Source of the DNA: an uncultured Clostridia bacterium
GTDB taxonomy: Bacteria > Bacillota > Clostridia > UBA1381
NCBI GenBank assembly: GCA_934454145.1
Contig: CAKSFT010000004.1
Span: 186,001 to 250,000 of the forward strand
DNA: 64,000 nucleotides
Direction: 5' to 3'
The notes beneath the pieces were generated by a model. The model saw only the letters and a program-made list of their open reading frames with translations. It was not told the origin of the DNA and searched no databases. Position numbers and translations under genes: made by a program. This document shows, piece by piece, positions 9,392 through 18,668 of this stretch; within the stretch, counting starts at the first letter, position 1, and each line of letters opens with the position of its first letter.

Positions 9392-10621
9392 TTGTATAAC
9401 CGGATAATGCCCCCCTCGGGCGAGAGTTCAAATATAAAATGGATAAACATTGCGTTTCGCGGCATGTGGGTTATCACCCTGCTGCTCTTTGTTGCGATAC
9501 CCATGAAGATGGAATGGCTGCAAAGGATATGCTATTGGACGTATACCTTTGCAAACCTCATATGCCTTGTTTTGGCATTCTTTGAAAAAAACAAGGAAGA
9601 GCGCATTTACAAAAAAAAGGACACCAATCTTCTGATTCTGGTACTCATGATTGGCGCAACGATAGTTTCTCTGCGTTTCACGGGCACTTTCGTGCTCAAT
9701 GCCGACAACATTCTTGGGTATTTCAGTTGTATCGGCATGCTGTTTTTGATTTACTATTCGGAATTTATAAAAAACGACGCGGCGAACATCAAATTTATGG
9801 GGTATATAAATATATTGATTGCAATATTATTCCTTTATTTTTCACGGTCGGGCTTTGCATACGGCAGCGGCGGCAAGTGGAACGACTCTCTGACCCTCGG
9901 TTTTGCAAACCCGAATATTCTTGCCATGTTTCTCTTTATGAATACGATATTTTTGCTGATTATAAAGGAACTGTTTAATAAGCATATATTTAAAATAGTT
10001 ATCATTGCCCTCATCGCAAGCAACATATATATGATGTATCTGACAAAGGCGCGTTCATCTTTGGCGGCAATACTTATTGTTTTGTTTATATACATCGTCA
10101 AAAACAAAAACTTTAAGCACCACCCAATACTGTCAACACTTTGTGTTATATCGCCGTTTATATTTATATTTTTGTATACATATTTATACGAACACAATTA
10201 TTTTCTTGACCTCGAAATACTTGGGAAAACAATATATTCGGGACGAGAGGATTATTACCTTGAAATACTGCACGAAATCAAGCTGTATGACTTCGGCATG
10301 ATTTTCGGACATTTCACCGAGTTCCAGAACACGCACAACAGCGCCCTGTCGCTGATACGCTTCTTTGGGCTGTTCGGCATGGCCGTTTATTACATATACA
10401 TAATAATAAATATGCACAATATGACAAAAAATGGTTTTCAAAACAAAATAGCCTATATCTGCTTTATCGCGATTCTTGCGGTTTATATTCAATCCTGTGC
10501 CGAATCTGCCATTATCCTTGGCGGCGGCGCGTGGATAATATTTATGGCAACGCTTTATGCCCTTGCCGGGCATAAAGCGTGGAAAAGTGAGGAAAACGAT
10601 GAAACAATCGGAACTATATGA
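9392..10621 (+). CDS. wzy: Wzy-like O-antigen/capsule polymerase (multi-spanning membrane protein)
   Basis: 409 residues, almost entirely hydrophobic helices (about 10-12 predicted by eye) with a larger polar loop around residues 275-315 that contains the HEIKLYDFGMIFGH region. This topology and its context match Wzy polymerases, which join lipid-linked repeats on the outer face of the membrane. Sequence conservation in Wzy is very low, so the call rests on topology and on the flippase in the same operon. The start is TTG at 9392, with AAAAGAGG 8 bases upstream; ATG 9407 is the alternative. Confidence 0.7.
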   Translation: MYNRIMPPSGESSNIKWINIAFRGMWVITLLLFVAIPMKMEWLQRICYWTYTFANLICLVLAFFEKNKEERIYKKKDTNLLILVLMIGATIVSLRFTGTFVLNADNILGYFSCIGMLFLIYYSEFIKNDAANIKFMGYINILIAILFLYFSRSGFAYGSGGKWNDSLTLGFANPNILAMFLFMNTIFLLIIKELFNKHIFKIVIIALIASNIYMMYLTKARSSLAAILIVLFIYIVKNKNFKHHPILSTLCVISPFIFIFLYTYLYEHNYFLDLEILGKTIYSGREDYYLEILHEIKLYDFGMIFGHFTEFQNTHNSALSLIRFFGLFGMAVYYIYIIINMHNMTKNGFQNKIAYICFIAILAVYIQSCAESAIILGGGAWIIFMATLYALAGHKAWKSEENDETIGTI

Positions 10622-11612
10622 ACGCGAAAAAATCAGCAAAACCCTTAATATATCACGAAGCATTGCCATAGTGTCCGTCATCACGGCACATACGGCGCAT
10701 GAAGTGAACAACCCTGTTCTTCTTGCGCTTATCAACCGATTTTCGTCAGTCGGTGTTATATGTTTTATAATTATCAGCGGATACTATTTCAACCCCGGCA
10801 AGTATAAAACCATACCGGCTTTTTTCAAAAACAAAATCACAACAATTGTTGTGCCATGGGTGTTCATCGGCTCGGGAGTTTTTCTTCTTTCAGGACTGAA
10901 GATGAAACGTTCTGTCGGGATAATAAGTCTGATGCAATTTTTGATAGGATATAATTCATATCTGTATTATTTAACGGTTTTAATGCTCTGCTATTTAATA
11001 TACTTTATTCCTGTCAAAAATAACAATAAGCCTGTTATATATATTTCTTTTGGCGTCAGCATATTATCATTGCAGCTGACTGCATGGGGAATTGTTGACA
11101 TACATACTATACATCTCACAAATTATCTGAATATACTTAACTGGATAGGATATTTCTGTATAGGATTGCTGCTCAAATCCCTGAATGTATACAAAATAAC
11201 AGAATACTGTCGAAAACATATGCTGCTTTTGGCATTCTGCTGGGCTGCCGTTTTCCTTGCGTCACTAAGATTTGACCGTGCAGCCGGCTATTTCAGCATA
11301 TTTGCCATACCGCTTCAGCTTATCGCTGCCTTTATAGTATTCGGTATTTCTTCATATAGCTTTATGGATTGCTTTGCTGTAAATACTGTGTCACGCCTGT
11401 CATTTTGCATATATCTTTTGCACATGGCGGTCGTGCCCATAGTATACAAGTTCTTCGGCGCAATATACCTCATTAAGCTTTTTATGCCGCTTATTACCGC
11501 CGGTTCGATTGTGCTGTGTCTGGTATTGGCAGAGCTTTTGGCGCAAAAACTGAAGCTTACAAAACTTTTTTATACATTGTCGGGAATACGCCCGGCGCGA
11601 AAGGAGAAATAA
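10599..11612 (+). CDS. Acyltransferase 3 family membrane protein (OafA-like)
   Basis: 337 residues from ATG 10599 (GTGAGGA upstream); this start overlaps the polymerase gene by 23 bases. Around ten transmembrane segments are visible. The N-terminal ISRSIAIVSVITAHTAHE carries the membrane histidine characteristic of acyltransferase-3 enzymes (usually RxxA...H), and CFIIISGYYFNPGKY matches the conserved FxxSGY segment. Such proteins transfer acyl groups, often acetyl, to exported sugars. It is the second acyl-modifying enzyme of the operon after the soluble one at 5514. Confidence 0.8.
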   Translation: MKQSELYEREKISKTLNISRSIAIVSVITAHTAHEVNNPVLLALINRFSSVGVICFIIISGYYFNPGKYKTIPAFFKNKITTIVVPWVFIGSGVFLLSGLKMKRSVGIISLMQFLIGYNSYLYYLTVLMLCYLIYFIPVKNNNKPVIYISFGVSILSLQLTAWGIVDIHTIHLTNYLNILNWIGYFCIGLLLKSLNVYKITEYCRKHMLLLAFCWAAVFLASLRFDRAAGYFSIFAIPLQLIAAFIVFGISSYSFMDCFAVNTVSRLSFCIYLLHMAVVPIVYKFFGAIYLIKLFMPLITAGSIVLCLVLAELLAQKLKLTKLFYTLSGIRPARKEK

Positions 11613-12791
11613 ATGAAAGTAGTATTGTGCTCTAATTATCTCACACATCACCAAGTCCCCTTTTGCAACAGTATGTACCAAAAGCTCGGAGATGATTTTA
11701 AATTTATTTCCACACAAACAATGGAAGCAGAGCGCACAAATGCCGGCTGGGCACTCGGCGCACAGCCCCCTTATGAGATAAAATCCCATGAAAGCGAAAA
11801 AAACATGCGGATTGCAAAAAGCCTGATAAACGAATGTGACATACTGCTGATTGGTTCTGCCGATGAAGCGCTTGTTTCCGACAGAATCAGGCAAAACAAA
11901 ATTATATTCAGAACTTATGAGAGAATATATAAAAAAGGACGTTGGCGCGCGGTTTCCCCCAGAGGAATATATAACATAATATCACATCACACCGTCAATA
12001 AAAATAAGAATATATATTTGCTTTGTTCCAGCGCTTACACTGCAGGGGATTTTGCACTCTTGGGCGCATACAAAAACAAGTGCTTCAAATGGGGATACTT
12101 CCCCGAAACAAAAAAGTATGACATTGCTGAACTTATGCAGCAAAAAACAAACACCAAAACCGAAATAATTTGGTGTGCAAGATTTATAAGCTGGAAACAC
12201 CCGGAAATCCCTGTAGAAATCATGAAAAGACTGAAAGATGAACATATTGATGCTCATTTAACCATGATAGGAAACGGCAGGCTTTTGGAGCAAACTGTAT
12301 GTACCGCGTCAAAGTATTCCCTGTCAGATGACATCACTTTCATCAACAAGCTTTCGCCGGAGGATGTGCGCAAAGCCATGGAAAAAAGTAATATATTTCT
12401 TTTTACTTCCGACCACAACGAGGGCTGGGGCGCCGTTCTAAACGAGTCCATGAACAGCGGTTGTGCCGTGGTGGCAAACCATGCCATAGGTGCCGTGCCA
12501 TACCTGATTAACGACAAAGAAAATGGGCTTATCTACAAAAACGGCGACATCGACATGGCGTACAGAAAAATAAAAATGCTTGCAGAAAACAAAAATATGC
12601 AGATATATATGGGAAAAAATGCATATCACACCATATCAGCCCAATGGAATGCTGAAAATGCTGCAGAAAGATTGTTAAACCTTGCAAATGCTGCGCTGAA
12701 CGGGGAATCTCTTGACATATACCCCACCGGCATCTGCAGCAAGGACAAATTTTTATCTAATCATTGGTATAAGGAGAAAAAAAATGCCTAA
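11613..12791 (+). CDS. Glycosyltransferase family 4
   Basis: 392 residues. It begins with KVVLCSNYLTHHQVPFCNSMY, a variant N-terminal nucleotide-fold strand seen in GT4 enzymes. The C-terminal donor domain has EIIWCARFISWKHPEIPVEI and NIFLFTSDHNEGWGAVLNES, with Glu residues at the positions expected for GT-B donor binding. The ATG directly abuts the stop of the acyltransferase gene, with AAAGGAG as ribosome site. The C-terminal 26 residues overlap the start region of the next open frame, but that gene's true start is at 12784. Confidence 0.85.
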   Translation: MKVVLCSNYLTHHQVPFCNSMYQKLGDDFKFISTQTMEAERTNAGWALGAQPPYEIKSHESEKNMRIAKSLINECDILLIGSADEALVSDRIRQNKIIFRTYERIYKKGRWRAVSPRGIYNIISHHTVNKNKNIYLLCSSAYTAGDFALLGAYKNKCFKWGYFPETKKYDIAELMQQKTNTKTEIIWCARFISWKHPEIPVEIMKRLKDEHIDAHLTMIGNGRLLEQTVCTASKYSLSDDITFINKLSPEDVRKAMEKSNIFLFTSDHNEGWGAVLNESMNSGCAVVANHAIGAVPYLINDKENGLIYKNGDIDMAYRKIKMLAENKNMQIYMGKNAYHTISAQWNAENAAERLLNLANAALNGESLDIYPTGICSKDKFLSNHWYKEKKNA

Positions 12792-13761
12792 AGTAAGTAT
12801 TATTGTACCTGTTTACAACGTAGAAGATTACCTTTGTGAATGTGTTGACAGCCTGACAAATCAAACATATGCCGACATTGAAATTATTCTTGTCGATGAC
12901 GGTTCAACAGACAAAAGCGGCAAAATATGTGATGAGTACGCAAGCAAAGATTTGCGGGTACATGTACTCCACAAAAAGAACGGCGGTCAAAGCTCTGCAA
13001 GAAACTGCGGGCTTGAAACCGCCTCCGGAGAATATGTTTTGTTTGTAGACAGTGATGATTACATCACACATGACGCAATTGAAAAGCTCATTTCATCGGC
13101 AGAAAAATATTCTGCCGATATTGTACAAGCAGACCTGTTGAATGACGCCGACAAAATGAAAAACCCGAGTTTCAGAAAACTCCCGTGCGAAAACACCCTT
13201 GTCAGCACAGCGCAGTTTTTGAATGATAAGATTTTGACACAAACTTATGATATAGTACCTTTCTTATACTTTATCAGGAAAGATTATATCAAGGGTAATC
13301 TGGATTTCTGTGAAGGCTATTTTTATGAAGACCAGCTTTGGACCATGCAACTTCTGACAGGTGATGCAAAAATTGTTAAAATCCGTTTCCCGTTCTATTA
13401 TTACAGAATGAACCGCCCCGGCAGCACAACAAACCACATGTATCTGAAAAAAGGCACCGATGCGGCTTATATATGCAACCGCATGGCAGAAAACATAGCC
13501 TCTCGCCCGTCAAACCCCAACCTCAATGCCGTCATGCTTATCTCAGCATTTCAGTTTTTGAATGTGTGGAAACGGCTTTCGCCGGCTGACAGAAAAACCG
13601 CATACAACAGCATTGACAAAAGGGTATTTGACATTGCTTTGGAGTGCAGTTCTGCATATGGTGAGCTGCGCAAAGAATTGTCAGCATTCTGTAGAAACAG
13701 AAAACTTTACGCTTGGAAATATGATATCAAACAGCGTTTGAGAAAACTTATGAGAAGGTGA
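12784..13761 (+). CDS. Glycosyltransferase family 2
   Basis: 325 residues from ATG 12784 (AAGGAG upstream), 8 bases inside the previous gene. The GT-A fold is clear: VSIIVPVYNVEDYLCECVDS, ILVDDGSTDKSG, GGQSSARNCGL, and FVDSDDY, whose DSDD is the metal-binding DXD motif. This family transfers sugars from UDP- or other nucleotide donors. The following gene is a paralogue, with the same opening and a similar length, suggesting duplication within the operon. Confidence 0.9.
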   Translation: MPKVSIIVPVYNVEDYLCECVDSLTNQTYADIEIILVDDGSTDKSGKICDEYASKDLRVHVLHKKNGGQSSARNCGLETASGEYVLFVDSDDYITHDAIEKLISSAEKYSADIVQADLLNDADKMKNPSFRKLPCENTLVSTAQFLNDKILTQTYDIVPFLYFIRKDYIKGNLDFCEGYFYEDQLWTMQLLTGDAKIVKIRFPFYYYRMNRPGSTTNHMYLKKGTDAAYICNRMAENIASRPSNPNLNAVMLISAFQFLNVWKRLSPADRKTAYNSIDKRVFDIALECSSAYGELRKELSAFCRNRKLYAWKYDIKQRLRKLMRR

Positions 13762-13766
13762 AATAA

Positions 13767-14807
13767 ATGTGCAAAGTGAGTGTTATTGTGCCCGTATTTA
13801 ACGTTGAAAAATATCTGCGGCAATGTATTGAAAGTCTGATAGAACAAACCCTTACCGACATAGAAATATTGCTTATTGATGATGGTTCTCCTGACAGCAG
13901 CGGCGAAATATGTGACGAGTATGCAAAATCCGACAGCCGCATAAAAGTGTTTCACAAGAAAAACGAAGGATTAAGTCTTACAAGAAAGCTTGGCGTTTCG
14001 AAGGCTTCCGGCGAATACATATGTTTTCTGGACAGCGATGATTATGCCCGGAGTGATTTTTTGGAAAGCCTGTATCTTGCCATATCCGAAAACAATGCCG
14101 ACTTGGCAGAGTGTGACTACACAACCTTCTCCGACACAATGCAAAACAAAAAAAATCTTTACAATGCAGAGTTCACGCTGGACAGAGATGGTTTTTTTGA
14201 TAAAATTGTAAAAAATACAATTATAAACGGAAAAACGGCTGTTGTTGTATGGAATAAAATTTATAAATGCAAGCTTATACAATCATTTGTAAAAGACTAC
14301 GGTTTGTCACCGCTTGAAGACTACATCTTTAACATGCAATACTATACAGCCGTAAACAAATATGCATATGTAAACAAACCCCTTGTAAACTATCGCCAGG
14401 TGACAAACAGTTTATCCAGAAAAATAAACCCCAAGGCATATATGATATTAAAAGATGTACAAGAAGCAAAGCGTGATTTTATGCAAAAAACCGGACTTGA
14501 CGACGCCGAGTGTATTGAAGAATCAAACCTATGGTACATCAGCTATACATACAATCTTTTAAAAAATATATTTCTAACGAACGTCAATATGTCCCCCAAA
14601 GACAAAGAAACCGCAGCCATGAACATATTAACGGACGATATGCTTTTGGAAATCTGCAAAAACAGCAAAGCCCGGACTGATTTTACAAAAAATATTATTA
14701 TCGGAAACTATACCGCCATTATCAAAGAGTTACGGCATTCCGCATCTGCAATTCGGTTTCGGCAAAGGCTTTCTCTTGTAAAGCAGAAAATACTGAAGGA
14801 AAGGTAA
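13767..14807 (+). CDS. Glycosyltransferase family 2 (paralogue of the preceding gene)
   Basis: 346 residues; same GT-A architecture as its neighbour: VSVIVPVFNVEKYLRQCIES, LLIDDGSPDSSG, GLSLTRKLGVSKASGEY, FLDSDDY (DXD). The two diverge strongly in the C-terminal half, where acceptor specificity usually resides, so they probably add different residues or linkages. Gap of 5 bases to the previous stop; ribosome site AGAAGGTG. Confidence 0.9.
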   Translation: MCKVSVIVPVFNVEKYLRQCIESLIEQTLTDIEILLIDDGSPDSSGEICDEYAKSDSRIKVFHKKNEGLSLTRKLGVSKASGEYICFLDSDDYARSDFLESLYLAISENNADLAECDYTTFSDTMQNKKNLYNAEFTLDRDGFFDKIVKNTIINGKTAVVVWNKIYKCKLIQSFVKDYGLSPLEDYIFNMQYYTAVNKYAYVNKPLVNYRQVTNSLSRKINPKAYMILKDVQEAKRDFMQKTGLDDAECIEESNLWYISYTYNLLKNIFLTNVNMSPKDKETAAMNILTDDMLLEICKNSKARTDFTKNIIIGNYTAIIKELRHSASAIRFRQRLSLVKQKILKER

Positions 14808-14812
14808 TACTT

Positions 14813-15979
14813 ATGAAAAAAGTTGTTTTATGCGGTCATACCGGCAGCAACAACCGCGGCTGTGAAGCAATTGTGCGATCTACGCTGTTGCTTTTGAAAA
14901 ATAATAATATTGTTGTTTCTCTCGGTTCTTTCAATGCAGCGCAGGATATACGTTTGGGGCTGGACAAAGAAACCGCCATTCTCCAATATCAATCTTACAA
15001 AAGCAAAACTTCTCCTGCAAGGATATATAACGGCATTATGAAAAAATTATTTCACAATGAATACCCGGAACAAAAATATATACAAAAGAACATATTTAAT
15101 GAAATAAAAAAAAGTGATGCCGCAATAGCGATAGGCGGCGATACATATTGTTACAACCGCAATGCATGTCTTGCTCCATATAATATGAATAAATTTGCCA
15201 GGCGATGCGGCAAAAAAAGCATATTGTGGAGTTGTTCCGTCGGCAAAAAATATATAACTGAAGAGATGATAGATGACCTGAAAGCATATACCATGATTTT
15301 TCCGCGTGAAACTGTGACATATAACAATCTCTTAAATGCCGGCATAAGCCCGGACAAAATGCTATTAATGGCAGATTCCGCATTTATTCTTCCGAGCCAA
15401 ACAGTTGACATGCCGGAGAGCTTTGACAATGTTTTGGCATATAATCCAAGCTATACAATACACCGCGCCGGGAGCAATGTTCCCGAAAACAGGGATACGC
15501 TTATAAAGAATATTCTGAAGGAAACCGACTTGAAAATTGCACTGATACCACATGTATATGACACAGGATTCGGCGATGCGGAAGTCTGCCGGGAAATTTA
15601 TGATAAGTATAAAGACAGCGGCAGACTGTTTCTGTTTGACAATATATACAATTGCATGCAGCTTAAGTACATTATCTCCAAATGCAGATTCCTGGTGGCA
15701 GAAAGAACACACGCATCTATTGCCGGGTACTCCTCTCTGATTCCCACCTTTGTGTTGGGGTACTCTGTAAAATCAGAAGGTCTGGCAAAAGATATATTCG
15801 GCCGGACAGACAGCTATGTCTATCCCTCAGACAAGCTGTATGAATCAGACACATACTGGAAGCAAATACAATATATTTTACAAAATGAAACATCAATAAA
15901 AGAACACCTGAAAGAGATAATGCCCAAATATATAAATACTGTTAACATTGCGGGCAGATACCTTGCAGAAAAGATCTAA
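14813..15979 (+). CDS. Polysaccharide pyruvyl transferase family protein (copy 1)
   Basis: 388 residues. Family features: VVLCGHTGSNNRGCEAIVR (N-terminal nucleotide-type loop), AIAIGGDTYCYN, SILWSCSVGKK, MIFPRETVTYNNL, and the C-terminal CRFLVAERTHASIAGYSS, where the Arg-Thr-His corresponds to the conserved RxH of the family. Members transfer pyruvate from phosphoenolpyruvate onto sugars as a ketal; the CsaB members create the ligand for SLH domains. The SLH proteins encoded at 26.9 and 33.1 kb make this relevant, but this copy is of the exopolysaccharide-locus type and its acceptor is unknown. Confidence 0.85.
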   Translation: MKKVVLCGHTGSNNRGCEAIVRSTLLLLKNNNIVVSLGSFNAAQDIRLGLDKETAILQYQSYKSKTSPARIYNGIMKKLFHNEYPEQKYIQKNIFNEIKKSDAAIAIGGDTYCYNRNACLAPYNMNKFARRCGKKSILWSCSVGKKYITEEMIDDLKAYTMIFPRETVTYNNLLNAGISPDKMLLMADSAFILPSQTVDMPESFDNVLAYNPSYTIHRAGSNVPENRDTLIKNILKETDLKIALIPHVYDTGFGDAEVCREIYDKYKDSGRLFLFDNIYNCMQLKYIISKCRFLVAERTHASIAGYSSLIPTFVLGYSVKSEGLAKDIFGRTDSYVYPSDKLYESDTYWKQIQYILQNETSIKEHLKEIMPKYINTVNIAGRYLAEKI

Positions 15980-15992
15980 AGAGGAAAAATAT

Positions 15993-17531
15993 ATGTCAAA
16001 AAAATATATGTTTATCAATTTATCCGCACAAATTGTGGCATTTGCCGTAAGTTTTATAATTTCTTTCTTCATAACACCCCGAATTATAGGAGTTGTCGGG
16101 AAAGAAACGTATGGATTTTTGGGGCTTGCAAACAATTTTACGGGTTATGTTTCTGTGCTGACGGTTGCACTCAATGCTCTTGCAGGAAGATTTGTGACAA
16201 TAAGCATACACCAAAACAAGGAAAAAGAAGCAAACGAGTATTTTAATTCGGTGATGGTATCAAATATTCTTATATCAGCAGTTTTGATTATACCGTCGGT
16301 TATATTTATCCTTAATCTTGAAAATATACTAAACCTGCCGCCAAACAATATATTTGATATAAAACTAACATTTACATTTGTATTTTTAAGCTTCTTTCTG
16401 AACCTGATATGCTCGCTTTTTTCGGTTGCAACATTTGCACGCAACAAAATATATCTTTCTTCAATAAGAACGATAGAGTCCAATATATTGCGCATAATCA
16501 TAATTGTCGCCACATTTTCGCTGTTCACCCCGCGCATCTCCTTTGTGTCAGGTGCACTGCTTGCCGCAAATATTTTTGTTGCACTCACAAACTATATATA
16601 TACAAAGAAACTGTTGCCCGAAATCCACTTGTCACGCAAATATTTTTGCTTTGCAAAAGTCAAAGAGCTTATTGTTTCGGGCTGTTGGAACAGCATAACC
16701 TCGCTGAGCAACATGCTGCTTGAGGGATTGGACTTATTGATTTCCAATATTTTTATCAGCCCTGCTGCCATGGGGATTGTCGCCATCGTAAAAACAATCC
16801 CAAACATGCTCAACCAATGTATGGGCGCCATACTAAATGTTTTTCTTCCGCAGCTTACAATTGATTATGCAAAGGAAAAACGTGAAAACATGATTGAATA
16901 CATAAACTACACCTGCAAGCTTATAGGGCTGATTCTGGCACTCCCCCTGGCTTTTGTCATAGTTTTTGGGGACAGCTTTTATGCCCTGTGGGTTCCCGCC
17001 GAAAATGCCCCGCTTTTGTGGGGATTGTCGGTGCTTTCGCTGTCGGGCTTGCTGTTTGCCGGTTCTGTCAATATAATGTATAATTTATACAACGTAACAA
17101 ACAAGCTTAAGATGCCGGCGATTGCCACACTGGTCACCGGCGTGTTGAACACCGTGATAGTCCTTGCACTCCTGAAATTTACGTCATTGGGCATTGTGGC
17201 TGTCGTGGCTGTCAGTTCAATACTCGGGATTTTAAGAAACTTGTTTTTTAATGTCCCCTACTCAGCAAAATGTATCAATATACGTACGGCAACATTTTAT
17301 AAAATAGTTTTGAGAAGTGTTGTCATGGTGGCAATATCTTGCTGTGTCGGACTTGTTATTAAGATATTTGCCAACACCGATACATGGATAAGCTTAATTT
17401 TTTGGAGTGCTGTAATGTGTGTAATTGCTTTTTTTGCAAATTTTGTTATATTTTATTCAAAAGAGGAAAAAAGGCAGCTGACAGCAACCATATCCGCAAA
17501 AATCCGGAGGAAAAACAAAAATGATAAATAA
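15993..17531 (+). CDS. wzx: Wzx-type flippase / oligosaccharide exporter (MOP superfamily)
   Basis: 512 residues from ATG 15993 (GAGGAAAA upstream; an upstream ATG at 15948 lies in the previous gene). About 12-14 hydrophobic helices distributed in two halves, starting with a helix around residues 8-30 (IVAFAVSFIISFFITPRIIG). Length and pattern fit the polysaccharide transporters that flip undecaprenyl-linked repeats across the membrane. Together with the Wzy-like gene at 9392 this indicates a Wzx/Wzy-dependent assembly route. The gene overlaps the following iron-sulfur gene by 11 bases. Confidence 0.85.
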   Translation: MSKKYMFINLSAQIVAFAVSFIISFFITPRIIGVVGKETYGFLGLANNFTGYVSVLTVALNALAGRFVTISIHQNKEKEANEYFNSVMVSNILISAVLIIPSVIFILNLENILNLPPNNIFDIKLTFTFVFLSFFLNLICSLFSVATFARNKIYLSSIRTIESNILRIIIIVATFSLFTPRISFVSGALLAANIFVALTNYIYTKKLLPEIHLSRKYFCFAKVKELIVSGCWNSITSLSNMLLEGLDLLISNIFISPAAMGIVAIVKTIPNMLNQCMGAILNVFLPQLTIDYAKEKRENMIEYINYTCKLIGLILALPLAFVIVFGDSFYALWVPAENAPLLWGLSVLSLSGLLFAGSVNIMYNLYNVTNKLKMPAIATLVTGVLNTVIVLALLKFTSLGIVAVVAVSSILGILRNLFFNVPYSAKCINIRTATFYKIVLRSVVMVAISCCVGLVIKIFANTDTWISLIFWSAVMCVIAFFANFVIFYSKEEKRQLTATISAKIRRKNKNDK

Positions 17532-18657
17532 AAACATGTGTTGCGGTTGTTCTGCATGCAGCAATATCTGTCCCAGAAACTGCATAAAAATGAAATCGGA
17601 CAAAGAAGGCTTTTTGTATCCTGAAACAGACGAAAGTGTATGTGTCAAATGCGGTCTGTGCAAAAAGGTGTGCCCCGCACTTAATCACAATCCGCCTGCA
17701 CATGATGTCCATGCATATGCATGCAAAAACAATGATACCGATATACAAAAAAACAGTTCTTCGGGCGGTGCTTTCAGTGCTTTTGCAGAATATGTCCTTG
17801 AACAAAATGGGGTGGTTTTCGGGGCAATATTTGATGAAAACTTCCGGGTAGTCCACGGCTATGCCGAAAACAAGTATGAACTTGAAAAAATGCGCGGGTC
17901 AAAATATGTCCAATCTGACATTGGCTGTTCGTACAAAAATGCACAGCAGTTTTTGGAATCGGGGCGTCTTGTTCTTTTTTCCGGCACTTCATGCCAGGTG
18001 GCAGGGCTCCATTCTTATTTAAGAAAACACTATGATAATTTGATTTGCATTGATGTGATTTGCCATGGTGTGCCATCACCATTGGTATTCAAAAAATACA
18101 TTGATGAAATGGAGCAAAAATATGAAAGCAACGCCGAAAATATTAAATTCCGTGACAAAACAGAGGGCTGGGGAAATTTTTCAATGAAAATTGATTTTCA
18201 CAAAAAACATTACAGACAGACCGTTGATAAAGACATATATTTACGCGGATTTGTGCAAAATCTGTACCTCCGTCCATCGTGCTATTCATGCCGGTATAAA
18301 GGACTCACCGCCAAGAGTGATATCAGTCTTGCTGATTTTTGGGGTATAAAAAATATACTGCCTGATTTTTATGATGAAAACGGTGTGTCTTTAGTATTGC
18401 TAAACACCAAGGCAGGGAAAAATTTATTTGAGAAAATAAAAAATACCATAGAATACAGTCCATCTTCACTTGAACATGCAGAACTTTGCAACCATGCAAT
18501 CACTGAACCGCCAAAGCCAAACAAAAGAAGAAAAAAATTTTGGGGGAATTTAAAAAATAAAAATGTCATATCCCTTATTGATAAAAACTTAAAATCCAAT
18601 TTTATCAATAAACTTAACATAACTGTTTTTAAATTAGTAAAAAAAATAAAGAAATGA
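17521..18657 (+). CDS. FrhB-like iron-sulfur protein of polysaccharide loci (copy 1)
   Basis: 378 residues. Two N-terminal 4Fe-4S motifs of ferredoxin type: Cys7-x2-Cys10-x2-Cys13-x3-Cys17-Pro and Cys41-x2-Cys44-x2-Cys47-x3-Cys51-Pro. After these come SSSGGAFSAFAEYV, GTSCQVAGL, VICHGVPSP, RPSCYSCRYKG and SLADFWGI, the pattern of the coenzyme F420 hydrogenase/dehydrogenase beta-subunit family. Nothing else here suggests F420 metabolism; homologues in capsule operons typically sit next to pyruvyl transferase genes, as here. A redox step on a sugar or on the pyruvyl donor is possible, but the function is unknown. It overlaps the flippase gene by 11 bases. Confidence 0.8.
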   Translation: MINKNMCCGCSACSNICPRNCIKMKSDKEGFLYPETDESVCVKCGLCKKVCPALNHNPPAHDVHAYACKNNDTDIQKNSSSGGAFSAFAEYVLEQNGVVFGAIFDENFRVVHGYAENKYELEKMRGSKYVQSDIGCSYKNAQQFLESGRLVLFSGTSCQVAGLHSYLRKHYDNLICIDVICHGVPSPLVFKKYIDEMEQKYESNAENIKFRDKTEGWGNFSMKIDFHKKHYRQTVDKDIYLRGFVQNLYLRPSCYSCRYKGLTAKSDISLADFWGIKNILPDFYDENGVSLVLLNTKAGKNLFEKIKNTIEYSPSSLEHAELCNHAITEPPKPNKRRKKFWGNLKNKNVISLIDKNLKSNFINKLNITVFKLVKKIKK

Positions 18658-18668
18658 GGAATTTAAAT